NCBI RefSeq assembly: GCF_014290175.1
Contig: NZ_JACOOR010000006.1
Coordinates: 186,001 to 250,000, forward strand
Length of the DNA: 64,000 bases
Origin: Anaerosacchariphilus hominis
GTDB lineage: Bacteria > Bacillota > Clostridia > Lachnospirales > Lachnospiraceae
Reading direction: 5' to 3'
Part shown: positions 18,177-26,456 of the stretch, piece by piece
How positions within the stretch are numbered: position 1 is the stretch's first letter
Layout of the letters: every line of letters starts with the position of its first letter
Translations under genes and position numbers: made by a program
Notes under the pieces: generated by a model
Seen by the model: the letters and a program-made list of their open reading frames with translations, nothing else
What the model was told of the DNA's origin: nothing
Databases searched by the model: none

Positions 18177-19358
18177 TTAGTCCTCCTTGATCCAGCCCTT
18201 CTGCTTCAGCTCAGCGACAGCTTCCTTGATGCACTTTACAACCGGTCCGTTCAGATCCTGCTTGCAGATGTTCTCCAGGATGTAGTCCACGCCCTTCTCC
18301 TTCCGGATCTTAACCAGCTCTACGGCCACTTCATCTTCCGGATTCTCATAGTAGATGGCAGCTGCGCAGCCCAGAGCGATGTTCTTCGGGTTTACGCCTA
18401 CCTTCAGGGCGATGCTGATGGGTCCGATGAAACGATCTTCCGGTCCCAACTTCCGGATCGGGTCGCGGGCGATACGTGTCAGTATGTCAATGATGGCTCT
18501 ATCGGTATATTTTGCCTTTGCGCGCTTGGAGAATGCCAGCTGGCTCTCCTCATTGATGCCCATACCCTTTACCAGCGCCTCGTTGATCTCGGCATATACG
18601 CCGTCCAGGATCGGCTCGATCTCCGGATCATTTGCGCTCTCTGCCACATAGGTCAGACCCTTCAGTCTTCCCAGATATGCTACAGTTGCTACGCTGGTGT
18701 TATTGGTATAAATCTTCTGTTTCAGCAGATTGCCGAACTCCGGTACGAACTCGATGTACTCCAGAGTCGGAAGCTCGCCGCGGATGCGATCCTTATCTAC
18801 CGGCAGGTAACGCAGATCCTGTACCCAGGTATCCATGGGATTCACCAGCTTGCTGGGATCCGGAGCGCCTGTACCGGTACACATAACTACAGACTCGCTG
18901 ACGCCGGTGTTCTCCTCGAATACCTTCTTCTCATCCTCAGTCAGGTTCTCCAGGATGCCGTTCTTCAGGTCGGTAGCCGGGTCGATCCAGTTCTCGCAGG
19001 TTACGATGTTGCTGGTATGTACCTTTCCTGCCGCGATAACCTTCTTAAACGCCTCAGCCAGGGTAGCTCCTACTGCCTTCATGTTCTTTCCGCCGCAGGC
19101 TGTGAAGATGAAGTCCGCGTCTGCCCAGCACTCAGCCAGCTTGTCGGTATCCTTTGTGGAATATGCCTTTACATTCTTTACGATGGTGTTCTTGGACTCA
19201 GCGCCCAGTACATGGATCTCGTACTGTCCCTGCTTGTTCAGTTCCTCCACCATGGCGTCTGTGGCATCAAAGAATGTGATGTTCACATGGTTTGCTGTCA
19301 GAAGCTCTGTTACGAATCCTCTACCGATTCTTCCTGCTCCCATTACGATTGCGTTCAT
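18177..19358 (-). CDS. mannitol dehydrogenase family protein 3
   Basis: 393 residues with MGAGRIGRGF at the N-terminus, TACGGKNMKAVG, VMCTGTGAPDPSK and KIYTNNTSVATVAYLG. It is a close paralogue of protein 2 immediately downstream. The start at 19358 has AGGAGGAG upstream. It lies 51 bp after the iron alcohol dehydrogenase. The two tandem copies may act on different stereoisomers; nothing in sequence tells which. Confidence 0.85.
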   Translation of the reverse strand: MNAIVMGAGRIGRGFVTELLTANHVNITFFDATDAMVEELNKQGQYEIHVLGAESKNTIVKNVKAYSTKDTDKLAECWADADFIFTACGGKNMKAVGATLAEAFKKVIAAGKVHTSNIVTCENWIDPATDLKNGILENLTEDEKKVFEENTGVSESVVMCTGTGAPDPSKLVNPMDTWVQDLRYLPVDKDRIRGELPTLEYIEFVPEFGNLLKQKIYTNNTSVATVAYLGRLKGLTYVAESANDPEIEPILDGVYAEINEALVKGMGINEESQLAFSKRAKAKYTDRAIIDILTRIARDPIRKLGPEDRFIGPISIALKVGVNPKNIALGCAAAIYYENPEDEVAVELVKIRKEKGVDYILENICKQDLNGPVVKCIKEAVAELKQKGWIKED

Positions 19359-19409
19359 AATTTTCTCCTCCTTATATATAACAGACTCTTTTGAGTGTGT
19401 TCACGTTTT

Positions 19410-20567
19410 TTATAAGCTTTCTCTGTAAATCTCGATAACCTCTTCCTTGGTCAGGGGCTTATACGCGGTGGCAAGCTGTGCCGCTGCCTTCCCGGCCATG
19501 GCCTCGAAATAGGTCTCGTCGATGCCGAAGTCTGCCAGATGCTCACTGATACCCAGGGTCCGGTAGAACTTCTTCAGGCGCTCGATGCCCTCTTTTGCCA
19601 CTGCGAACTTGTCCTCGCTCTCCGGCACCTTCCAGATGGTAACTGCCAGCTCGTAGAACTTGTCCACGGTCTCCTCGCTCAGCACATGCTCCATCCAGTG
19701 GGGAGTCAGAATGGCCAGTCCCACGCCGTGGGTCATATTGTATACCGCGCTGAGCTGATGCTCAATGGGGTGAACGCTCCACTGAATCATATGTCCCAGC
19801 TTCAGGGTATCGTTGATGGCCCAGCTGCTGGCCCACATGATATTGGCGCGGGCCTCGTAATCATCCGGGGTGTCCAGGGCCTTCTTACCGAATTCCACGC
19901 ATACCCGCAGGATGCTCTCCGCAAAATAGTCCTGGAGCTTTGCCTCGCTTTTGGCGAAGTAGGACTCCATGGCATGGGACATGATATCCGCCACGCCGGA
20001 GGCCGTCTGGAACGCGTTTACGGTAAAGGTATAGGTGGGATCCAGGATGCTCACCTTGGGGCGGAGCACCGGATTTCGGGTACCCAGCTTGTCGTTGGTC
20101 TCCTCATTGGTGATCACCGCGATGTGATCCATCTCACTTCCGGTGGCCGCGATGGTCAGTACGGTGAGGATGGGAAGGGCCTTCTCCATGCGTTCCGGAT
20201 GAATGACCAGATCCCAGGGGTCTCCGTCGTAGCAGTTGCCTGCCGCTACCACCTTACTGCAGTCGATGACGCTGCCGCCGCCGATGGCCAGCACTGCATC
20301 CACGCCGTGCTCCCTGCACAGGGCCACGCCCCGCCGTACGGTCTTAATGGTGGGGTTGGACTCCACGCCGGACAACTCAAAGAGCTCCACGCCGGCTTCC
20401 TTTGCAATGGCGCCGACGGTGTCATAGATGCCGCTGCGCTTGATGCTTCCGCCGCCGTATACCAGCAGGACTCTCTTTCCGTAAGCCGGAAGCTCATGCT
20501 TCAGCTGTTCGATCTGGCCCCGTCCGAAATAGACTCTTGTGGGAATATAAAATTCAAAATTATCCAT
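19410..20567 (-). CDS. iron-containing alcohol dehydrogenase (YqhD/butanol dehydrogenase type)
   Basis: 385 residues. GGGSVIDCSK marks the NAD(P) site; the metal ligands appear as ADIMSHAMESYF (Asp and His) and SVHPIEHQLSAVYNMTHGVGLA (two His). The family reduces aldehydes such as butyraldehyde or glyceraldehyde, often with NADPH. Its start codon shares one base with the HAD stop (TAATG). In a polyol operon it may reduce an aldehyde product of aldol cleavage, which is an inference from context. Confidence 0.9.
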   Translation of the reverse strand: MDNFEFYIPTRVYFGRGQIEQLKHELPAYGKRVLLVYGGGSIKRSGIYDTVGAIAKEAGVELFELSGVESNPTIKTVRRGVALCREHGVDAVLAIGGGSVIDCSKVVAAGNCYDGDPWDLVIHPERMEKALPILTVLTIAATGSEMDHIAVITNEETNDKLGTRNPVLRPKVSILDPTYTFTVNAFQTASGVADIMSHAMESYFAKSEAKLQDYFAESILRVCVEFGKKALDTPDDYEARANIMWASSWAINDTLKLGHMIQWSVHPIEHQLSAVYNMTHGVGLAILTPHWMEHVLSEETVDKFYELAVTIWKVPESEDKFAVAKEGIERLKKFYRTLGISEHLADFGIDETYFEAMAGKAAAQLATAYKPLTKEEVIEIYRESL

Positions 20568-21403
20568 TACGCTTTCTCCTGTGACCGGAACCAGTCTTCA
20601 TGCTCCTGCAGGAAGTGCATGATTCCGTCTTCATTGTTGGTCTTCTCCGTCACATAATCGGCTTCCTTCTGAACCCGCTCCGTGGCGTTCTTCATGGCCA
20701 CCGCCACGCCGGCCGCCCGCAGCATCTCCAGATCGTTGTCATTGTCGCCGAAAGCCATGACATTCTCCAGGCTATCGCCGAACTGCTTCACATAGGCTTC
20801 GATTCCCTTGGCCTTGGATACGGTCTTATGGCACAGGTCAATGATGTCCTTTTCGGACTGTACGAACCGGATGGTCTCCGGCAGCTTCAGTCCGGCCACC
20901 AGCTTTTTGACCTCTTCCATCCGCTCCGGCGCGAAGACCAGCGTCACTCTGGGAGCTGTTTTGTACTCCTGTTCAAAGGGAGACACCATCTCCGGGTAAT
21001 GATTCAGTTCCTTGATCCCTCTGGCTCTCTCCGTGTCATAGACCGCAAAGAACCGGCCGGGATTGTGGAAGGTCACATTGATGTAGGGATAGGGCCGGAA
21101 AAGCTCCAGCAGATACTTCATCTCATCCAGGGATACCATATCCATCTCGGTCATTTCCCCGGTGGCCCCGTCGTGGATATCCGCGCCGTTATTGGCCACA
21201 TACAGGTCGCAGGCCTCATAGAGCCCGTTTTCCTTCGCGATGGGCTTCAGGGAACTGATGGCCCGTCCGGAAGCAAATCCGAAACGGATACCGGTCTTTT
21301 CCCGAAGCTGGCGGATATAGGCCGCCTGGGCTTCGGAGATACGCTTCTGGTCATTCAGAAGCGTACCGTCCAAATCACAGATAATATACTTGATTTTCTT
21401 CAT
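20567..21403 (-). CDS. Cof-type HAD-IIB phosphatase
   Basis: 278 residues with the HAD motifs: DLDGTLL (nucleophile Asp), SGR motif (FASGRAISS), conserved Lys in KAKGIEAYVK and GDNDNDLEML. Such enzymes dephosphorylate sugar phosphates with broad specificity. It lies 3 bp after the aldolase stop and overlaps the next start by one base. A role relieving sugar-phosphate build-up in this pathway is plausible. Confidence 0.9.
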   Translation of the reverse strand: MKKIKYIICDLDGTLLNDQKRISEAQAAYIRQLREKTGIRFGFASGRAISSLKPIAKENGLYEACDLYVANNGADIHDGATGEMTEMDMVSLDEMKYLLELFRPYPYINVTFHNPGRFFAVYDTERARGIKELNHYPEMVSPFEQEYKTAPRVTLVFAPERMEEVKKLVAGLKLPETIRFVQSEKDIIDLCHKTVSKAKGIEAYVKQFGDSLENVMAFGDNDNDLEMLRAAGVAVAMKNATERVQKEADYVTEKTNNEDGIMHFLQEHEDWFRSQEKA

Positions 21404-21406
21404 AGT

Positions 21407-22234
21407 TTACTTTCCTGCGCAGCCGCAAATTCCGATGTAATGCTTAATCTTGTTCTTGAAGCCCTCTGCCAGCAGCGGGTACAGCTGATATACCGCATTG
21501 CCGCTGAGATCCCGGTTTACCAGGTTCTCGATGGCTGCGCGCTTCAGGTCGTTGGAAAGATTCAGCTTATTGATTCCTTCTTTGGCACATCTCGCCAGGT
21601 TCTCGTCCCCGCTTCCGCTTCCTCCATGAAGTACCAGGGGAACGGGAACCGCGTCCCGCAGCTCGTGCAGAAGCTCGAAGCGGATCTTCGGAACCCCTTT
21701 GTACGCACCGTGAGCCGTACCGATGGCTACTGCCAGGGCGTCCACGCCTGTCTGCTCCACAAATGCCGCCGCTTCCTTCACATCGGTCAGCGCCTGATTA
21801 CCGTCTACCGCGTAGTTATCGCCCATGCCCACATGGCCCAGCTCACCCTCTACGGTCAGGCCCAGGGCATGGCAGATGTCTACCATTTCCTTTACCTGCT
21901 TCACATTTTCCTCAAAGGGAAGGGTGGAACGGTCGATCATGATATTGGTAAAACCCGAGCGAACGCCCAGCAGACACTGCTCAAAGGTCTTTCCATGGTC
22001 CAGATTCAGACAGATCTGCTGGCTGGAACGACGGGCCATCTCCGCTGCGATGGGGCCGAAGAATTCCATATCCGGATTCGCCGTCGGTGTCATGTTCAGA
22101 ATCAGCGGAGAATTCATCTCCTCAGCTGCCTCGATGGCTGCGCGGACATTGTGATCATGATCCACATTGGTGGCCGGTACGGCATAGCCCTCTGCCTTTG
22201 CTTTTGTCAGTATCTCATTTAATGTTACCAGCAT
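21407..22234 (-). CDS. class II ketose-bisphosphate aldolase
   Basis: 275 residues of the FbaA/GatY class II family. Zinc and phosphate motifs are visible: NLDHGKTFEQ (zinc His), VEGELGHVG (Glu), IGTAHGAYKG and VLHGGSGSGDE (zinc His and phosphate loop), then NLSNDLKRA. Family members split fructose- or tagatose-1,6-bisphosphate to DHAP and glyceraldehyde-3-phosphate. No 1-phosphokinase or 6-phosphokinase is in the cluster. The C-terminus ends in a Cys/Gly motif, ICGCAGK. Confidence 0.9.
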   Translation of the reverse strand: MLVTLNEILTKAKAEGYAVPATNVDHDHNVRAAIEAAEEMNSPLILNMTPTANPDMEFFGPIAAEMARRSSQQICLNLDHGKTFEQCLLGVRSGFTNIMIDRSTLPFEENVKQVKEMVDICHALGLTVEGELGHVGMGDNYAVDGNQALTDVKEAAAFVEQTGVDALAVAIGTAHGAYKGVPKIRFELLHELRDAVPVPLVLHGGSGSGDENLARCAKEGINKLNLSNDLKRAAIENLVNRDLSGNAVYQLYPLLAEGFKNKIKHYIGICGCAGK

Positions 22235-22247
22235 GCCCTTTTCCTCC

Positions 22248-23288
22248 TTAATACTGAATGATCACGCGATATGCGCCCGGCTTCAGAGCCGCCGCGAATG
22301 CCTCTTTGCCCTGCTTGAAGGGGAATCTGGCGTCGATGACCTCTTCCATATCGATCAGATGGTAGGTAATCAGCTTGGTGGCGATATCATTGTCCTCAAT
22401 GGTGGGATTCAGGGTTCCGATGAACTCAATCTCACGGCTGTGCATCATACCGAAGTCCACGCCGATGGGCGTCTTGCTGTCCTGGGAGGAGTAAGCAATC
22501 AGACGTCCGTAGGGCGCCAGGGACTGGATGGCACTGTTCCATACGGCCGCGCTGGGAATGGTATTTACAACCACGTCCGCGCCCAGGCCGTCGGTCAGCT
22601 TCTTCACTTCTTCACACAAATCCTGTGTGCCGGGGTCAATAACCACATGGGCGCCGCTGTCCAGGGCTTTCTGCTTTCTGGTGGGATCCATCTCGCTGAC
22701 GATGACGCGGGCTCCGCGCATCAGAGCAAGCTTCAGGTGGAAATAACCCATAATACCCATACCGATAATCACGACTGTATCGCCCAGCTTGATTCTGGCT
22801 TTGTTGATGCTGTGTACACAGCAGGCCAGGGGTTCGGTCAGCGCCGCGTGATCCAGATCCGCGTCATCGGCAATCTTGATCACCTGCCATGCGGGCACGC
22901 TTAAGTATTCGCAGAGACCGCCGCCCTGGATATAGCCGTCAAACTTAACTCTCTGGGGCTCCCTGGACTTATTGATGCACTGGGTTCCTCTTCCGGTCCG
23001 ATCCAGCTCGCACTGGTTGCAGTACGCGGATGTGAGGATGACCTTGTCGCCTTCCTTTACACCTACCACGCCGTCGCCGCATTTTTCCACGATACCGGAC
23101 ACCTCATGGCCGCCCAGAAACGGGAACTGTCTTGCTCTGGTTCCCAGATATACCCTTCGATCCAGAGTGCAAAGGGAACAAGCCTTGATTTTTACCAGCA
23201 CCTCGTAAGCTCTCACATCCGGTTTCTCCAGCTCCACGAACTCCAGAGAATTCTGCTCCGGAATAATCAGTGCTCTTGCCTTTTCCAT
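22248..23288 (-). CDS. zinc-type medium-chain dehydrogenase (sorbitol dehydrogenase-like)
   Basis: 346 residues. Catalytic zinc ligands are in CSLCTLDRR and GGHEVSG; the NAD Rossmann motif is GMGIMGYFH. In the structural zinc lobe the usual four cysteines read Cys-Cys-Asp-Cys (third position Asp). It probably oxidises a polyol or polyol phosphate with NAD. It lies between the SDR and aldolase genes of the same operon. Confidence 0.88.
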   Translation of the reverse strand: MEKARALIIPEQNSLEFVELEKPDVRAYEVLVKIKACSLCTLDRRVYLGTRARQFPFLGGHEVSGIVEKCGDGVVGVKEGDKVILTSAYCNQCELDRTGRGTQCINKSREPQRVKFDGYIQGGGLCEYLSVPAWQVIKIADDADLDHAALTEPLACCVHSINKARIKLGDTVVIIGMGIMGYFHLKLALMRGARVIVSEMDPTRKQKALDSGAHVVIDPGTQDLCEEVKKLTDGLGADVVVNTIPSAAVWNSAIQSLAPYGRLIAYSSQDSKTPIGVDFGMMHSREIEFIGTLNPTIEDNDIATKLITYHLIDMEEVIDARFPFKQGKEAFAAALKPGAYRVIIQY

Positions 23289-23319
23289 AGTTATTCCCTC
23301 CTATTATAATATATATCGA

Positions 23320-24129
23320 TCAGTCTTTTCCGCCTCCTACCGGAATGGTAATGGCTGACAGATAAGACGCATGATCGGAAATCAGGTAGCATACCACGTC
23401 TGCCACCTCGGACAGATGACCCGGTCTTCCAAGAGGAATGGAGGTCTTGTAGTTCTTGAAAAACTGCTCCGGCTTCACGTCGGTTCCCATACCGCGGCCG
23501 TAAGCCTGTGCCCGGTACTTCTCGTCGTTATTAGCCGGGGTTCTGTCCAGGATGCCCGGCGCGATGCCAAGCACGCGGATACCGAACTTGCCCAGCTCCT
23601 TGCCCCAGGACTGTGTAAAGCTGTGTACCGCAGCCTTGGTAGCAGCGTAGCAGCTGTGTCCCACGGAACCGCGGAGACCTGCCTCGGAGGACATATTCAC
23701 GATGACTCCGGAATGCTTTTCCAGCATGACTCTGGTAACGGCCTGCGCCACCAGGAAGGTTCCCTTCTCGTTGATGCCCACCAGGAAGTCGAAGTCGTCC
23801 TCGCTGAGCTCGTACTGGGGACACTCTTTATAGTAGTCTACCAGGATTCTTGGACGGGTCACGCCTGCGTTATTTACCAGGGCGTCGATGGTGCCGAACT
23901 TCTCGACTACCTGTGCCACTGCCGCCTCTACCTCTGCCTTCTTCCGGATATCCAGCTTCACATACATGGTGTTCTCATCCAGTGCTTCCGGCTTCAGATC
24001 TGCCATATCGAAAATCGCTACCTTTGCGCCACAGCTCTTCAGGTCTGCTGTGATAGCCTCGCCGATTCCCATGGAACCGCCGGTGACAATGACTACTTTT
24101 CCTGTTAAATCAATCCACTTGTTGTCCAT
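23320..24129 (-). CDS. SDR oxidoreductase, sorbitol-6-phosphate 2-dehydrogenase-like (module 1)
   Basis: 269 residues, short-chain dehydrogenase: TGGSMGIGEA cofactor motif, NNAG, catalytic Ser in NMSSEAG and YAATK (Tyr and Lys). It carries a region (LVDYYKECPQYELSEDDFDF) and a C-terminal region resembling the lactobacillar sorbitol-6-phosphate dehydrogenases of the sor operon. A very close paralogue is at 26457. As first gene of module 1 it follows the promoter at 24236-24264. The predicted reaction is hexitol-6-phosphate to ketohexose-6-phosphate. Confidence 0.88.
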   Translation of the reverse strand: MDNKWIDLTGKVVIVTGGSMGIGEAITADLKSCGAKVAIFDMADLKPEALDENTMYVKLDIRKKAEVEAAVAQVVEKFGTIDALVNNAGVTRPRILVDYYKECPQYELSEDDFDFLVGINEKGTFLVAQAVTRVMLEKHSGVIVNMSSEAGLRGSVGHSCYAATKAAVHSFTQSWGKELGKFGIRVLGIAPGILDRTPANNDEKYRAQAYGRGMGTDVKPEQFFKNYKTSIPLGRPGHLSEVADVVCYLISDHASYLSAITIPVGGGKD

Positions 24130-24235
24130 TGTTCCTATCCTTTCTTTTCCTAGCTTTTTGACAGCTCATTCGAGCGTTTTTCTGATCGTATTTCTCGGCG
24201 GCAGATGCTCTGCCCTATTTCTCTCGTACGACCGT

Positions 24236-24264
24236 ATTATACTGCTGCTTCTGGTGAATTGCAA
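24236..24264 (-). promoter_or_regulatory. promoter of polyol module 1
   Basis: On the minus strand TTGCAA (24264-24259), 17-bp spacer, TATAAT (24241-24236). The -35 box is itself one of the TTGCA repeats of the divergent region. Confidence 0.65.
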
Positions 24265-24387
24265 GTCCAAATTTGCATTTTTACCGATTTTCTTTTCTGT
24301 TTTTTGCATTTTCCATTCGTTTTACTTGCATTTATCCAATTATATTTTTGCTTATTTGCAAGTTTTTCCCGTTTTTTCGCAAATTTC
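24259..24387. promoter_or_regulatory. array of TTGCA operator-like sites in the divergent SDR/DeoR region
   Basis: TTGCA occurs at 24259, 24273, 24304, 24326 and 24356, with TCGCA at 24377. The steps from 24273 onward (31, 22, 30, 21 bp) are near multiples of a helical turn. The best site, TTGCATTTTTAC at 24273, fits TTGCAnnTTTAC, which is also found before the second DeoR gene. The remainder of the 374-bp gap is AT-rich promoter DNA. Confidence 0.55.
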
Positions 24388-24389
24388 CA

Positions 24390-24418
24390 TTGACTTTTCC
24401 GGGAACTTCGACTACTCT
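24390..24418 (+). promoter_or_regulatory. probable promoter of the first DeoR gene
   Basis: TTGACT (24390-24395), 17-bp spacer, TACTCT (24413-24418); the -10 box is weak. The last operator-like repeat lies directly upstream. Confidence 0.4.
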
Positions 24419-24503
24419 ATTAAATAGATACATTTCCCATGAAATAAACACCTGCATTTTTGCAGATTTTATCTGGAATTTTGATAGAAAAGAGGAACCT
24501 GCT

Positions 24504-25289
24504 TTGAAGAAAACGAATGCCAACCAGCGCCAGGCCGCTATCCTGGAGCTGCTTTCCAAAAACGGAGCCATGAAGACGACAGATCTGGCGGAGCACTTTC
24601 AGGTGTCCCGGGAGACCATGCGTCTGGATCTTCTGGAGCTTACCAATCAGGGACTGGTGAAAAAGTGGTTCGGCGGAGTCATCTGTACGCCGCCGGAGAC
24701 TCCCGACAGTCCTGGCATCATCGAAACCACCGTCATCGACGAGCGCATGACCCGTATGCCTGAAGAGAAGACAAGCATCTGCCGAAAGGCCCTGGAGCTC
24801 ATCCCGGAGCACGCCACCATTTTTCTGGACTGCGGCAGCACGAACCTTTACCTGGCCCAGCAGCTCCGTTCTCTGTCCGGCTATACCATCATCAGCACTT
24901 CCCTTCAGATCATCAATACCCTCTGCGGAAGCGCCAACAAGTTAATCATCTGCGGCGGCGTCATCGACACCTCCATCCTGTCCGTCTGCGGCACCCCTGC
25001 CCTGGATTTTCTCCGGCAGCTCCGCACCGACGCGGCCATCTTCGGAAGCTCCGGCTTCAAGGCCAACAGCGGCCCCACCGGACTGGCCTCCGATTACAGC
25101 AGCATAAAAAAAATAGCCCTGCAGAATACCCTGACCAGCATCGTGCTGGCCGACCACACCAAGGCTACTTATTCTTCTCCCGTCCAGTTTGCCGACTGGT
25201 CCGAGATCGATTACCTGGTAACCGATCCCGCCATGGATCCCCAGGCTCTGGAGCGGCTGGGGGATCATACGAAAGTCATTTTTGCATAA
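24504..25289 (+). CDS. DeoR/GlpR family transcriptional regulator (module 1)
   Basis: 261 residues from TTG 24504 with AGAGG 8 nt upstream; the start agrees with the family N-terminus (RQAAILELLSKNG). The DeoR helix-turn-helix spans about 6-57 (TTDLAEHFQVSRETMRLDL) and the sugar-phosphate sensing domain follows (FLDCGSTNLYLAQQL, IICGGVID). Family members repress sugar operons until a phosphorylated sugar binds. It is divergent from module 1 and paralogous to the gene at 30224. It probably represses module 1. Confidence 0.9.
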   Translation: MKKTNANQRQAAILELLSKNGAMKTTDLAEHFQVSRETMRLDLLELTNQGLVKKWFGGVICTPPETPDSPGIIETTVIDERMTRMPEEKTSICRKALELIPEHATIFLDCGSTNLYLAQQLRSLSGYTIISTSLQIINTLCGSANKLIICGGVIDTSILSVCGTPALDFLRQLRTDAAIFGSSGFKANSGPTGLASDYSSIKKIALQNTLTSIVLADHTKATYSSPVQFADWSEIDYLVTDPAMDPQALERLGDHTKVIFA

Positions 25290-25299
25290 ACTTTTCCAT

Positions 25300-25345
25300 G
25301 AAAGGCAGGGAGCCGGATGCGTTTGCATCCGGCTCCCTGCCTTTC
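25300..25345. terminator. bidirectional terminator between DeoR and module 2
   Basis: A near-perfect 21-bp stem (GAAAGGCAGGGAGCCGGATG and its complement) with a short loop lies between two converging genes. Confidence 0.8.
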
Positions 25346-25354
25346 GCTCTGTCT

Positions 25355-26452
25355 TTATTTTTTCAAAAGCGTATTTACATTTTCTTTCCGGCGCAGTCCC
25401 TCCAGAAGCTCCCGCACCAGGGCGGTTTCTCCCTTCAGCACCGGGTCGGTGTCCATGGTTCTGAGCACCGCTTCGCAGTCCAGTTCCTCCCGGATTTCCC
25501 CGTAATACAGAGCTGCTGCCGCTACCAGGGCGATCTCCCGGGTCTCGTCGCCGTCTGCTGCAGCCAGGCGAAGGGGCGTCAGCATCCGTTCCTTCAGGCC
25601 CAGCTTCCGCTCCGCCTGTCTGGCGTTCCGGTAGATGGTGTCGTAGATATCTCGGTTCCGGAACTTGGCGATGGCGTTCTTCGTGAACTCCAGCTGCACC
25701 TCATAGGGCACGCCGTATTCCTTTCCGATGATCCGGCTGACCACCGGAAGCAGATCCTCCATAAGTCCCGCGATCTCCGGGTCGTTGGCTGCCTCGCCGT
25801 AGACCTCATAGCCTTTATAGTCTCCCAGATAGGCCACCACGGCGCTCATGAAGTTATAGGTATAGATCTTTCTCTGTATCAGGCCCGGGAAATTCTCCTC
25901 CCAGGGCATGTGCTCCAGATGAGCCTTCAGGCCCGGTACCTTCCCGTCCACGGGAAGCTCCGGATAATCCTGGCTGATCAAGTCCAGCTTCTCGGCCTCG
26001 GGCTTCAGAGTGGTGCAGAAAATCACGCCTTCGCTGATGACCGCGTCCACACCTGCCTCCACCAGAGGTCTTTTCACATTGACGCCGTTCTCACAGCAGA
26101 ATACCGTAAGCTTCTCGGTTCCTTTTTCCGCCCTTTTCCCGGCCGCTTCCTTCAGAAGTTCCGCAAGCTCGCCCACATGGCTGGCAAAGACGCTGACAAA
26201 AACCACATCCGCCTCCGTCAGGGCTTCCACCGCTTCCTCTTCATCGGTCACCCAGGCTGTGTAATCCCGGATAATCTGCGGCTCCCGTTTTCCTCCAAAA
26301 TAGGATACGGTATATTCTTTCTCCTTTCGGAGCTGTTCCACCAGGGCCCGGTCCTTATCCAGGAATGTGACGGCATAGCCATTTTCCCGGACGATGGGTG
26401 CGATAAACCCCCTGCCGGTCTGTCCGGCTCCGATGATCACTGCTTTTTTCAT
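25355..26452 (-). CDS. mannitol dehydrogenase family protein 4 (module 2)
   Basis: 365 residues from ATG 26452, the natural start before the NAD motif IGAGQTGRGF. It contains ENGVNVKRP, VIFCTTLKPEAEKLDL and KIYTYNFMSAV, the family core. It resembles the 15868 protein more than the tandem pair. It starts 4 bp after the SDR stop and ends module 2, just before a strong terminator. It probably oxidises a polyol phosphate; its specificity is unknown. Confidence 0.85.
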   Translation of the reverse strand: MKKAVIIGAGQTGRGFIAPIVRENGYAVTFLDKDRALVEQLRKEKEYTVSYFGGKREPQIIRDYTAWVTDEEEAVEALTEADVVFVSVFASHVGELAELLKEAAGKRAEKGTEKLTVFCCENGVNVKRPLVEAGVDAVISEGVIFCTTLKPEAEKLDLISQDYPELPVDGKVPGLKAHLEHMPWEENFPGLIQRKIYTYNFMSAVVAYLGDYKGYEVYGEAANDPEIAGLMEDLLPVVSRIIGKEYGVPYEVQLEFTKNAIAKFRNRDIYDTIYRNARQAERKLGLKERMLTPLRLAAADGDETREIALVAAAALYYGEIREELDCEAVLRTMDTDPVLKGETALVRELLEGLRRKENVNTLLKK

Positions 26453-26456
26453 ACCA

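Noticed and set aside
20600..22222. 540-codon plus-strand open frame opposite the HAD and aldolase genes
   Set aside because: It crosses two real minus-strand genes and has the low-complexity composition expected of antisense reading in GC-rich coding DNA.
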